Position numbers and translations under genes: made by a program. A DNA stretch of 64,000 bases from DAHUXN01 sp963729815. Its GTDB lineage: Bacteria; Acidobacteriota; Terriglobia; Acidiferrales; UBA7541. This document shows positions 41,015 to 49,798 of the stretch, one piece after another; the first letter of the stretch is position 1; each line of letters starts with the position of its first letter. The DNA lies in the NCBI GenBank assembly GCA_963729815.1, contig CAVSPU010000004.1:806001-870000 (forward strand), in the 5' to 3' direction. The notes under the pieces are model-generated. The model worked only from the letters and a program-made list of their open reading frames with translations, was not told where the DNA came from and ran no database searches.

Positions 41015-44000
41015 GCGATCCAGGAAAAGGCGCCATCGAGGTCTTTCTTCAGGAAGCTTCCGAGCACCTGCAGTTTCTGCGGGAGTACTCGAGCATCCTG
41101 CAGGAGCCGCAGCCGAATGCAGACGATCTCGAGCGGCTGTACATCGCGGCGCACACGCTATGCGGCACTTCGGCGACGTACGGCTTCCCGCTCTTTTCGG
41201 AGATCTCGGGGAAACTCGCGCACATATTCCAATACACGCGGAATGCACCGCTCAATCCGGATACGATTTCGCCGCTCACGGAATTCCTGTCGGACGCGAT
41301 TTCCGTGCTCGAGTTCGATTTACTGGAGATCAGCAATAGTGGCAATGAGGTCTCTTCAGACATTCACGCGTTCAAGCAACGCTACGCATTTGCGTTTCCG
41401 CCAGCGGCCGCAGGAGTAAAGACGGCGGCTCCCGCAACATATGCTGCAGAGGCGGACGCAGCGAATCCCCCAGCCGATGCGGTAAGCGCACAGGGCCAAG
41501 CTTCATATTACGACGCGCTGCCTATCGATGGCGATGTGCCGGACGAGGTTCGGCAATTTTTCGTGCCCGAGGCGGAAGAGCATCTCCAGACAATCATCGA
41601 GTGCCTCCTGGCGCTCGAGTCGAATGCGAATCCGGAGGAGATCAACCGGCTCTTCCGTTCGATTCATACGATCAAGGGCTCGGCGGCGCAGGTCGGATTG
41701 CATCGTATCTCCGCGATAGCACATCACGTGGAAGACTTGATCGGGCAAATGAGAGACGGGGTTCTGGCGCCGACAACGGAGCTGACCGATCTGTGTCTCG
41801 AATCCGTCGATATTTTGAAAAAGTTTCTTCACGGCAATTGGACGAGCGAGCCACTGGCGCGTTCCGCTGTCGATTTGCTGCTGGGACGAATCAGCGAACT
41901 GGTTCCCGAGGAAGGCCAGGAGGCTGCGCCGCACGTCACGGGCGGAGCGCTGGCCGAAGCGGCCGCACTCGCGGCGGGCGTACCGACCAGCGTCGGACCG
42001 CGTGCGGCGGGGCCTGCGGGGCCAATCCAGAAGGCCGCTGTCCCAAATGCGCCGCAACTCCATTCCGTTCGCATTTCGCTCGAGCGGCTTGACAAAATGA
42101 TGAACGCAGTCGGCGAATTGGTGATCAACCGCACGAGGATGATCGGGAGGCTGGCGGAACTCGAGAAACTCGTCGAAATCCTGAATTTCTCGAAGGGCCG
42201 GCTGGGCGAAAAGATATCCGGGTTTCAAGACAAATACGAATTCAATTGGATCGGCTCCGCCGCTTCATCCTTCGCGGTGAGCGAACCCAAGAAACGGTTC
42301 GCGAAGTCCAACGCCGCGCCTGCGGAAACGCGCCGCGACACGTTCGGCGAATTCAGCGAACTGGAAATGGACCGCTACGACGATTTCAATATTCTGTCGC
42401 GGTCTCTGACGGAAATTTCCGCGGATGTGAACGAAGTCCTCACGCAGCTCAATGGATTCATCGGCCGTGTGGACGCGGACATCGACGAATTCACCAAGCT
42501 GGCGCATCACCTGCAGGATCAGATCACGCAAGCGCGCATGGTTCCCATCGGGAATCTCTATACGCGGCTGTCGCGGACCGTGCGCGATGCGGCGAAGGCG
42601 ACCGGCAAGGAAGTTGATTTAGTGCTGGATGGCGCCGGAACCGAGCTCGACAACAACATTATTCAGCTGATCTCCGATCCGCTGATTCACATCGCGCGCA
42701 ACGCGGTCGCGCACGGAATCGAAGACCCCGGCGAGAGGGCGCAGAGCGGCAAGAATCCAAAAGGCAAGATCACGGTTCGCGCATATCACCGCGGCAATCA
42801 CATTTTCATCGAGGTCGAGGACGACGGCCAAGGGATCGGCCCGGAAAAAATCCGCGCGCGAGCGATCGAGGCAGGCGTGGTGGCGACCGAACAGGCACGC
42901 CAGATGAGCGACCGCGAACTACGGAATCTTTTGTTTCTCCCGGGATTTTCGACCGCCGGCGAGAAAACGGAACTGGCGGGGCGCGGCGTGGGACTTGACG
43001 TCGTCAAGTCGAATCTCGAGGCGCTCAATGGCGAGGTGGAAATTCGCAGCGAAGTGGGCCAGGGCGCATGTTTCACATTGAAAGTCCCGCTTACGCTGAT
43101 CATTTCGCAAGCGCTTTTTGTGCGTTGCAACACATCGGTGTTCGGGCTGCCGCTGGCGTTCGTGGAAGAAATTCGACGGCTGCGGCCGGAAGAAATCGAA
43201 GAAATCGGTGGCAAGTTACTGACGAAGGTGCGCGACGAAATCATCGACATCGTGCGGCTGGACACGCGGCTGGGCCTGCCGTTCCTCGAGACGGTCAACG
43301 GTTATTTCCGCATGGTGATTGTGAGAGTGAGCGGGCGACGCGTGGGAATTGTCGTCGACGAAGTGCTGCGGAAGGACGAAGTGGTCATTAAGAATCTCGG
43401 TGAATTTCTGCGCAATGTAAAACTGTTCCCGGGCGCGAGTATCGCGCCGGACGGCAGCTTGATCCTCGTGCTCGATTTGCACCGGCTGGCAGCGCAAGAG
43501 CTGGCCGAACATGCCACGCTGGCGTCAACGACAGCGGCTGCACGCATATTTGCGCCGGGCGCAGCAGCGGTCGCCTCGGGCAGCATTCCGGCTGAAGCAA
43601 TCGACGAAGTTCAAGAAGAGCGCGTGATCGTGGTGGCGGACGATTCCATCAGCGTGCGGAAATTCGTCGGGCGCATGCTGGAAAAAGCGGGCTATCGCGT
43701 GCGGCTGGCTTCGGATGGGCTGGAAGCGGCAGAACTCGTCACGCAGTCGGGAGCGCATTTGATTGTCACCGACCTGGAGATGCCGCGGATGAACGGCTAC
43801 GAGTTGATGAGCCATCTGCGGCAGAATCCGGACACGCGACGCATTCCCGTGATGGTGGTAACTTCGCGCGCTGGCGCGAAACACCGCGAGCGCGCGCTGA
43901 AAGAAGGCGCAGCAGCCTTCATGACGAAGCCCGTGCAAGAAGAACAGCTCCTGGCCGAGGTGGGCAAGATTTTTGAAATTGAGAAAACAGGGGCGCGGCG

Positions 44001-44022
44001 GCGTCCGGTGCCCGTGAGTTAG
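41011..44022 (+). CDS. cheA: Hybrid CheA kinase with two HPt domains and a C-terminal receiver
   Basis: A 1003-aa protein. A first HPt domain carries His48 (AAHTLCGTSATYG) and a second carries His219 (RSIHTIKGSAAQVG). Dimerisation helices follow, interrupted by an insert at about 385-450. The HATPase has HIARNAVAHGIEDPGERA, EVEDDGQGIG and AGRGVGLDVV. A CheW-like P5 domain precedes a receiver with VVADDSIS, Asp921 (IVTDLEMPRMNG) and MTKPVQ. The layout is that of ChpA/FrzE-type kinases of alternative chemosensory systems. The start is GTG 41011 with AGGAG 4 bases upstream, overlapping the cheR stop. The first HPt has Cys where the conserved Lys normally follows the His. Confidence 0.95.
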   Translation: MSDPGKGAIEVFLQEASEHLQFLREYSSILQEPQPNADDLERLYIAAHTLCGTSATYGFPLFSEISGKLAHIFQYTRNAPLNPDTISPLTEFLSDAISVLEFDLLEISNSGNEVSSDIHAFKQRYAFAFPPAAAGVKTAAPATYAAEADAANPPADAVSAQGQASYYDALPIDGDVPDEVRQFFVPEAEEHLQTIIECLLALESNANPEEINRLFRSIHTIKGSAAQVGLHRISAIAHHVEDLIGQMRDGVLAPTTELTDLCLESVDILKKFLHGNWTSEPLARSAVDLLLGRISELVPEEGQEAAPHVTGGALAEAAALAAGVPTSVGPRAAGPAGPIQKAAVPNAPQLHSVRISLERLDKMMNAVGELVINRTRMIGRLAELEKLVEILNFSKGRLGEKISGFQDKYEFNWIGSAASSFAVSEPKKRFAKSNAAPAETRRDTFGEFSELEMDRYDDFNILSRSLTEISADVNEVLTQLNGFIGRVDADIDEFTKLAHHLQDQITQARMVPIGNLYTRLSRTVRDAAKATGKEVDLVLDGAGTELDNNIIQLISDPLIHIARNAVAHGIEDPGERAQSGKNPKGKITVRAYHRGNHIFIEVEDDGQGIGPEKIRARAIEAGVVATEQARQMSDRELRNLLFLPGFSTAGEKTELAGRGVGLDVVKSNLEALNGEVEIRSEVGQGACFTLKVPLTLIISQALFVRCNTSVFGLPLAFVEEIRRLRPEEIEEIGGKLLTKVRDEIIDIVRLDTRLGLPFLETVNGYFRMVIVRVSGRRVGIVVDEVLRKDEVVIKNLGEFLRNVKLFPGASIAPDGSLILVLDLHRLAAQELAEHATLASTTAAARIFAPGAAAVASGSIPAEAIDEVQEERVIVVADDSISVRKFVGRMLEKAGYRVRLASDGLEAAELVTQSGAHLIVTDLEMPRMNGYELMSHLRQNPDTRRIPVMVVTSRAGAKHRERALKEGAAAFMTKPVQEEQLLAEVGKIFEIEKTGARRRPVPVS

Positions 44023-44025
44023 CGT

Positions 44026-45138
44026 ATGAGCGCAGCGACCAAGAAAATTCGCGTGCTGATCGTGGACGATTCAGCGTTCATGCGCAAGGTGTTGCACACG
44101 ATCGTCACGGCGGACCCGCTGCTGGAAGTGGTGGGACAGGCGAAAGACGGGCGCGAAGCAGTGACGATGACTGATTCGTTGAAGCCGGACGTCATCACCA
44201 TGGACATCAACATGCCGCACATGGACGGATTGCAGGCGACCGAGCACATCATGTCGCAGAATCCGCGGCCCATTGTGGTGGTGAGTTCGGAGACGCGAGA
44301 AGGCGCTGCAAGCACACTCGTCGCACTGGAACTTGGCGCGATTGATTTTGTGCCAAAACCGTCGAGCGGCATCGACCTGGACATGAATGCTGTGGGTGAA
44401 GAATTGAACCGCAAGCTGAAAATGGCGGCGAAAGTACGTGTGGTGCGCACGGCCACACGGTCAAAGCATCATGCTCCGAGCGCTCATCACGCGCATTCGG
44501 CATCCGCGGACGCTCAGGACAGTGCGAACGGAGGCTCGGGCGGACGCTTTCCGGTTGTGGTGATCGCGGCGTCGACCGGCGGCCCAGCGACGGTGATGCG
44601 CCTTGCGCCTAGCTTTCCGGCTGATTTTCCGGCTGCCGTCGTGCTCGTGCAACATATGCCGGGGAGCTTCACGAGCCAATATGCGGTGCAGCTTGCCGAA
44701 GTGACAGAGATCGAAGTGAAGGAAGCGGAGACGAATGAAATTCTCCAGCCAGGGATACTTTACGTGTGCCCCGGTTCGCATCATCTGCGCATTTCATCGT
44801 CGGGACGCATCGTGCTGGATGATGGGCCGCGGATCGATGGTTACCGTCCGTGCGCCGATGTCGCGATGGAAACGGCAGCTGCCTGGGCCGGGCCGCTGAC
44901 AATCGGCGTGGTGCTCACGGGCATGGGCAATGACGGCTCAAATGGAGCGCAGGCGATCCAGCGAGCGGGTGGAACCGTGATCGCGCAGGATGAAACGACT
45001 TCGGTGATATTTGGCATGCCGGCGGAAGCGATAAAGACCGGCGCGGTAGGCCAGATTCTGCCGCTCGATCGAATTTGCGCGGCCGTTGAAAAGCGCGTGC
45101 GGCAATTGGCGCGCACCGCGCAACCGGTGCTGCGATGA
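44026..45138 (+). CDS. cheB: CheB methylesterase, second cluster
   Basis: A 370-aa protein: receiver (VDDSAFMRKVL, phospho-Asp in ITMDINMPHMDG, Lys in VPKPSSG), a His/Ala-rich linker around 148-165, and a methylesterase domain. Ser lies in AASTGGPATV, His in LVQHMPGSF, and Asp in LTGMGNDGSNG. It starts 3 bases after the hybrid cheA stop and overlaps the next start by 4 bases (45135-45138). With the neighbouring CheR it should set receptor methylation. Confidence 0.95.
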   Translation: MSAATKKIRVLIVDDSAFMRKVLHTIVTADPLLEVVGQAKDGREAVTMTDSLKPDVITMDINMPHMDGLQATEHIMSQNPRPIVVVSSETREGAASTLVALELGAIDFVPKPSSGIDLDMNAVGEELNRKLKMAAKVRVVRTATRSKHHAPSAHHAHSASADAQDSANGGSGGRFPVVVIAASTGGPATVMRLAPSFPADFPAAVVLVQHMPGSFTSQYAVQLAEVTEIEVKEAETNEILQPGILYVCPGSHHLRISSSGRIVLDDGPRIDGYRPCADVAMETAAAWAGPLTIGVVLTGMGNDGSNGAQAIQRAGGTVIAQDETTSVIFGMPAEAIKTGAVGQILPLDRICAAVEKRVRQLARTAQPVLR

Positions 45139-45698
45139 AAATCGCGCCGAGCGAATGGCAACTGGCGCGGCGAACCGGACGCACCGAAGCCGTCATTTTG
45201 TTTGTGATTTCGGGGCAGACGTTTGCGATCACGGCCAGCGCAATCCACGAGATTCGAAGCACGGACAGCATTTCCGGCGCGGCGTCTGAAATTACGGTCG
45301 AAGGCATTGCAAAGGTTCGCCACGTGCTGCATCGCGGCCGCAAATCTTATTACGTTGTGAACGGTTGCGCGCATTTTGGATTGCCAACTTCGAGGCCGGC
45401 GCTGGTTCTTGTCCTGCGACACTGCCATGTCGCTGTTTTGGTGGACGCGATCGACCGCATGGAAACGATTTCGCTGCTCATGGCGCTGCCACCGGGGTTT
45501 TCCGGACCCGAGCGCGCGTGGTATCGCGGGGTAACCCTGATTGGCGAAGACATGGTGCCAGTCGTGAACCCTTCGGGATTTCTGACGGAAAGAGAGCTCG
45601 CACAACTCAATACGGTCGCGAAGGTGGACGAAGCATTGTCCTCCGAGGATGCACGAAATGGCACTGCCGAAGAAGAAAATAGGGTGGCTTCGCAATGA
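45135..45698 (+). CDS. CheW-like protein 1 of tandem pair
   Basis: A 187-aa CheW-fold protein: ILFVISGQTFAITASAIHEIR, then HVLHRGRKSYYVVNGCAHFG where the usual RG(N/K)IxPVxDL motif is altered, and VTLIGEDMVPVVNPSGFL at the end. The altered central motif suggests it may have lost kinase or receptor contacts of classical CheW and act as a modified adaptor. Both ends overlap neighbours by 4 bases, so it is translated within a tightly coupled operon. Confidence 0.8.
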   Translation: MKIAPSEWQLARRTGRTEAVILFVISGQTFAITASAIHEIRSTDSISGAASEITVEGIAKVRHVLHRGRKSYYVVNGCAHFGLPTSRPALVLVLRHCHVAVLVDAIDRMETISLLMALPPGFSGPERAWYRGVTLIGEDMVPVVNPSGFLTERELAQLNTVAKVDEALSSEDARNGTAEEENRVASQ

Positions 45699-46171
45699 GC
45701 GCAACGGCAGAGCTTCAATTACGTTCGTTCGTGCTTCTGCCGCTGAACAGCCGGAAAGTCGCGCTTCCAGCGGAGGCGGTGATCGAGCTCGTTGCCCAGG
45801 GAAAGCTGCAAAAGTTTCCGCATCGCACGCCATGGATTTCGGGAGTGATTATTCGGCGAGGACGAGTGGTTCCGGTTTGCGACGTCAGCCAACTCTTCGG
45901 AGAAGCCGGTTCGGCGCAGGGGCGTTTCTACCTGGTCGCAGAATGGCAGGCGGGAAAGGTGCACGACTGGTGCGCGGTTCCCGTGGTTCGAGAATGCGAA
46001 CTGGCAAACGCTGAAAGCTATTCACCGATTGGCGCAAGCGCGGAAATGCGCGCGGCACACGTCACTGGCACGCTGCGGGTGAGCGACGAAGAGATCGAAA
46101 TCTTGGATCTGGGCAAATTGATCGCGGAGTTTCAGCGAAACATGGCGGCTGGGACGGAGCCAACGCCATGA
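45695..46171 (+). CDS. CheW-like protein 2 of tandem pair
   Basis: A 158-aa CheW-fold protein with the hallmark GVIIRRGRVVPVCDVSQLFG and a C-terminal TLRVSDEEIEILDLGKLI. With the CheW-like proteins at 37965-38543 and 45135-45698 it is the third coupling-type protein in this cluster, as in other multi-CheW systems. Its ATG overlaps the previous stop, and its stop overlaps the next ATG (46168-46171). Confidence 0.85.
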   Translation: MSATAELQLRSFVLLPLNSRKVALPAEAVIELVAQGKLQKFPHRTPWISGVIIRRGRVVPVCDVSQLFGEAGSAQGRFYLVAEWQAGKVHDWCAVPVVRECELANAESYSPIGASAEMRAAHVTGTLRVSDEEIEILDLGKLIAEFQRNMAAGTEPTP

Positions 46172-47067
46172 ACATGGCCGTAGCTCTGCCAAAAATTCTG
46201 TTGATCGACAGCAACGTCTATTTTTCGAAGAAACTGAGCGACGCTTTGAAACACGAAGGCTTCGAGGTGCTGGCAAGTCCACAAGCGCCATACGCGCTGA
46301 CGATGCTGGAATGGAACACGCCCGCCGCGATTCTTTGCGCGACGAATCTGCGCGAAATGAGCGCATACGAGATTGCACCGATTCTCCGAGGCGATTCGAA
46401 AACGGCGACGATTCCGTTGATCGCGGTCGGCAATGGCGGCGAGCAGGCGCTGATGGAAGCGTTTCGCTCCGGCTGCGACGATTACGTCGACCGGCGGCGC
46501 GGCCCGGCAGATATTGCGGCGCACGTGCGAAATTTTCTGCTGAGCCGGCAGGAGGGCTTCCAGCCAACGCAGATGGTTCCGAATTCGGTGACGTCGCTCA
46601 CAGGGGATCTGTCGAGAATGGATTTGCCGGGCGCGATTCAGATGCTCAATCAGGCTCGCCAGACCGGAGCGCTGAACATAAATTCTGGCGACACGGACGG
46701 CGTGATTTATTTCGATGCCGGTGAACTTTCGCACGCCGAGTGCGGAACACTTTTCGGAGATGAAGCGGTGGTGCACATTTTGAAGTCGTGCGAGGGCGCA
46801 GGAAAGGGCGTATACAAATTCGTTTACGGCGTTACCGCCGCGCAGCATACCGTGCTTCGCTCGGCGACGGATCTGATGCTCGATGCAATGCGTGAGCTAG
46901 ATGAGGCCGCGCGCGATGATGACTCGAACGGGAGCGCAAGCATGGAGGCCACGGCTGAAGGGCGTGAATCTTCCCCGGAGGATGCCGGGGTTGCCCCGGA
47001 GCAAACCGAACCAGAGCACGAGCACGCGAGGATCTCACCGGAGAATGCCGGGCGGGAGCAATCATGA
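46168..47067 (+). CDS. Pseudo-receiver plus PATAN/DUF4388 protein
   Basis: A 299-aa product. Residues 8-130 fold like a receiver, but the acid pair is ID-S (LLIDSN), the phospho-Asp position is Ala58 (AAILCATNL), and the conserved Lys is replaced in DRRRG. It is therefore unlikely to be phosphorylated. Residues ~142-240 are a DUF4388/PATAN domain (LTGDLSRMDLPGAIQMLNQ, GALNINSGDTDGVIYFDAGEL). The last ~55 residues are acidic and disordered. PATAN domains are adaptors often coupled to surface motility and signal output. Both ends overlap neighbours by 4 bases. Confidence 0.85.
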   Translation: MNMAVALPKILLIDSNVYFSKKLSDALKHEGFEVLASPQAPYALTMLEWNTPAAILCATNLREMSAYEIAPILRGDSKTATIPLIAVGNGGEQALMEAFRSGCDDYVDRRRGPADIAAHVRNFLLSRQEGFQPTQMVPNSVTSLTGDLSRMDLPGAIQMLNQARQTGALNINSGDTDGVIYFDAGELSHAECGTLFGDEAVVHILKSCEGAGKGVYKFVYGVTAAQHTVLRSATDLMLDAMRELDEAARDDDSNGSASMEATAEGRESSPEDAGVAPEQTEPEHEHARISPENAGREQS

Positions 47068-47849
47068 GCGAAACCTCTACGCTACCCACTGAACGCGTCC
47101 CCACGGTTTATTTCATCGACGACAGCGCCACGATGCGCGAAGTGATAAAGATCGCATTTCGCCGTGAATCGATCAACGTCATCACGTGCCCGGATGCGGC
47201 GTCGGCGCTCGCGCAATTTGGCAAGTCGGCGCCCGACGCGGTGATCACGGACGTCATCATGCCGGACAAAGACGGCTACGAAGTCTGCCAGTTCATCAAG
47301 CAGGATCCGAATCTGCAAAAAACGCCCGTGATATTGATGTCTGGAGTGGTGAACCGTACGGTGGCGGAAAAGGCGATCGCCGTCCAAGCCGACGAGCTGA
47401 TCCGCAAACCGTTTCAGCCACAGGAACTGATCACGCGCATCAAGAATCTGCTGAACCCAAGACCGGCGCCCGTGGGGCTTGCTCCCGCCCGAGACTCCGA
47501 GGTTCCGCGAGGCACACGGCCTGCGGCGGATACACTCTCTGGGATTTTCGACGCCCCGAGTGCGCCTCCCTCCACTTCATACCCAGTTCAGCAAACCTCG
47601 GGCAGCGGATCAAGAAAGCCAACTGTCCCGTCCGGCGAAGGGACCTCTGCGCCAACCACGGCGACACGTCCGAATGGAAATTCCAGCGCAGGCTCGTCAG
47701 CAACCGCGCAGGCCGATCTACAGAGGGTGCGCTTTGAAGTCCAGCGCCTGGAGATGTTAGTTAAGAAACTACAATCGGAACTGGAAGCCGAGCGGCAATA
47801 CGTCGCGTCCCTGGAATCGCACCTCAAGACGCTGCAAGAGGCTGACTAG
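47064..47849 (+). CDS. Response regulator with disordered linker and C-terminal coiled coil
   Basis: A 261-aa protein. An intact receiver spans 12-130 (YFIDDS, phospho-acceptor Asp63 in VITDVIMPDKDG, Lys in IRKPF). A Pro/Ser/Thr-rich linker covers ~132-212, and a coiled coil spans ~215-258 (LQRVRFEVQRLEMLVKKLQ, LEAERQYVASLESHLKTL). There is no DNA-binding or enzymatic domain, so output is probably by protein contact. It starts in a 4-base overlap with the PATAN gene. The next gene begins 208 bases later, so this may end the main cluster transcript. Confidence 0.88.
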   Translation: MSETSTLPTERVPTVYFIDDSATMREVIKIAFRRESINVITCPDAASALAQFGKSAPDAVITDVIMPDKDGYEVCQFIKQDPNLQKTPVILMSGVVNRTVAEKAIAVQADELIRKPFQPQELITRIKNLLNPRPAPVGLAPARDSEVPRGTRPAADTLSGIFDAPSAPPSTSYPVQQTSGSGSRKPTVPSGEGTSAPTTATRPNGNSSAGSSATAQADLQRVRFEVQRLEMLVKKLQSELEAERQYVASLESHLKTLQEAD

Positions 47850-48057
47850 TCCGTTTGCCACCAGGGATTCGCGCTTGAAAGTGGCGAGCTTCGTGTTCGA
47901 CCTCGTGAAGATGGCATAGTTCCCTTTCCGGTGAACTTGCGCCATGCGAGTATTGACCTGGCAATGCCAGCGGGCCTACGATGCAATCAAGGCAAGGAAG
48001 TTCAGGATGCGGCTCCCTCTTCCGCAACCCCAGCGGACTGCACCTAGAGGTGCCCCG

Positions 48058-48636
48058 ATGACTTTACAGGATTCCAGTGGTTCTGGTCCTCCACGCATGA
48101 TTTCGAGCAGTACAAGGAGCGCCTCATTGGGCCGGCGGCGGTATGAGCGCACTGCGTGCCGCATTCCAGCAAAGGTGCGCATCGCAGCGGAAGACGTGAG
48201 CCTGCCGGGAACTGTCACCGATATCAGCCCCGCGGGTTGCTACATCGAGATGCTCTCTCCGCTTCCGGTCGACACAAAAATCGAAGTGACCCTGATTTCC
48301 GCGCCATCCAGTCTATCCTGCACGGGGCTGGTCCGCAGCGCACTGACAGGGATGGGAATGGGAGTCGCGTTCGATGGCCTAGATGCGAACCAACTCCAAA
48401 TGCTGAAGGCAATCGTGCCGGAAATTCCCGCAGTTCCGGCTGGAGTGGACCTGGCTCACGGGAACACGACATCCCCCCCTGTGACACCGAGTTCCGTCAC
48501 ACCTCACGCAGCTCCGGCGCATACGAACGTGGCAGAAGTGCTTGAGGCTACTGTGCGATTGTTGCTGAAAAAGGGGCTGATAACTCGCGCGGAGCTTGCG
48601 GAGGAAATTGAAAAGGCAAGATCGGGCAAACACTGA
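48058..48636 (+). CDS. PilZ domain protein at the end of the chemosensory cluster
   Basis: A 192-aa product. The PilZ domain spans about 22-115 with the c-di-GMP arm RRRYER, the motif DISPAGCYIEM (D-x-S-x-x-G), and MGMGVAFDGLD. A Pro/Thr/Ala-rich linker and a C-terminal helix (VLEATVRLLLKKGLITRAELAEEIEK) follow. ATG 48058 has AGAGGTG upstream; an in-frame ATG at 47944 would add a low-complexity leader. It is the canonical PilZ here, with both binding motifs intact, and lies 208 bases after the coiled-coil receiver. It probably links c-di-GMP to the chemosensory output. Confidence 0.85.
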   Translation: MTLQDSSGSGPPRMISSSTRSASLGRRRYERTACRIPAKVRIAAEDVSLPGTVTDISPAGCYIEMLSPLPVDTKIEVTLISAPSSLSCTGLVRSALTGMGMGVAFDGLDANQLQMLKAIVPEIPAVPAGVDLAHGNTTSPPVTPSSVTPHAAPAHTNVAEVLEATVRLLLKKGLITRAELAEEIEKARSGKH

Positions 48637-48784
48637 ATCTGCTTTCCAATTTTTGCATTCCGCATCTAGTCCAGCTAGACTTTCCCATCCTTTCATCCTT
48701 CTACCGCATCTCTGCAGGGCATCGCGGTAAGGAGCGACATAAGTTAAAATAGAATTCAACTCACCAGCCGTGGGAGCGTACACG

Positions 48785-48910
48785 ATGAAGCGATCAACCT
48801 CTTCACTCGGAATTCTCGTCTTGGTCCTTCTTGCTTGTTCGGCGCAAGCCGCACCTCGACGCGCTGCGGATTCAAAGCTGCCGCAGTTGCGAAAGTCATT
48901 TTGTCCCTGA
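48785..48910 (+). CDS. Short lipoprotein-like ORF (possible gene 5' remnant)
   Basis: A 41-aa ORF with a good signal sequence (MKRSTSSLGILVLVLLACSA), including a possible lipobox LLAC, followed by only ~20 basic residues and a stop. GGGAGC precedes the ATG. The final codons overlap the 3' end of the convergent solute-binding gene. It may be a tiny lipoprotein or the start of a gene whose remainder was lost. The stretch 48637-48784 before it shows nothing else. Confidence 0.35.
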   Translation: MKRSTSSLGILVLVLLACSAQAAPRRAADSKLPQLRKSFCP

Positions 48911-49798
48911 GTTAGACTCTATCGAGCGGAGAAATTCGCGGACGACAACGGCTGTGTCTTTGTGCTGGCTGACAACTTCATAGTTCATTCGTTGCATATC
49001 TTGATCCGAGATTTTCCCCTGCAAGCTCGCAAGCGCCTCAGCGATAGCCGGATATTGCGCGAGCGTCGCCTCACGCACTATGGGCACGGCCTGATAGGGC
49101 GGGAAGTAATGCTTGTCGTCTTCGAGCACGGTGAAATCGTTCGTGAGTAATTGCCCGTCCGTCGTGTTTCCCGCGATTATATCCACTTGATGAGAGAGCA
49201 ACGCGCGATAGAGCAGATTGAGGTCCATGATGCGGGGCTCGCCGGAGAATTTCAGATCATAGGTTTTTATCATGCCGGCATAACCATCCGGCCGATCCAT
49301 AAATTCGTAGCCGAATGCAGGGCGCCACGCTGGGGCGTATTTGGCGGCCTGCGAAATTGTGCGTATGTTGTCACGCCGAGCGGCGTCACCTCGAATTACG
49401 ATTGCGAAACTATCGTTGAAGCCGAGCGGCGGCTCGACGACGAGATGGAAGCGCCGCATATATTCGTCACGAACACGATTGAAGACCGCAAGTGGATCCT
49501 TTTGAGGCTGCGCTTTCAATATCGCGGTAAGCGCAGTGCCGGTGTATTCAACGTATATGTCGATGCGGCCAGCCAGCAGGGCCTGTTGGCAAATGTATGT
49601 GCCTGCCAGATAGAATCGCCGCTCGACATGCATACCTGTTTTCGCCTCGATTTGCTGCGCGAGCAGTTCGCCCAGAATCGCCTGCTCGGGAAAGTTTTTC
49701 GAGCCGACGACAATCGTGGCCTTTCGATGAGCGCAGCCGCCAAGGACGAAAACAACCGCTGCGCAGACGAATAAACCCGTATGGCGCATGTGCGTCAT
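48896..49798 (-). CDS. Glycine betaine/choline-type ABC substrate-binding lipoprotein
   Basis: A 300-aa OpuAC/ProX-fold periplasmic binding protein. A lipoprotein signal (GLFVCAAVVFVLGGCAH) is followed by ATIVVGSKNFPEQAILGELL, which is diagnostic of the OpuC/OsmF/YehZ family, with VEYTGTAL and IIAGNTTDGQL further on. It belongs to a three-gene operon with the permease and ATPase, each overlapping by 4 bases (ATGA at 49795-49798). It likely binds a quaternary ammonium compound for osmoprotection or catabolism; the exact ligand is unknown. Confidence 0.9.
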   Translation of the reverse strand: MTHMRHTGLFVCAAVVFVLGGCAHRKATIVVGSKNFPEQAILGELLAQQIEAKTGMHVERRFYLAGTYICQQALLAGRIDIYVEYTGTALTAILKAQPQKDPLAVFNRVRDEYMRRFHLVVEPPLGFNDSFAIVIRGDAARRDNIRTISQAAKYAPAWRPAFGYEFMDRPDGYAGMIKTYDLKFSGEPRIMDLNLLYRALLSHQVDIIAGNTTDGQLLTNDFTVLEDDKHYFPPYQAVPIVREATLAQYPAIAEALASLQGKISDQDMQRMNYEVVSQHKDTAVVVREFLRSIESNSGTK

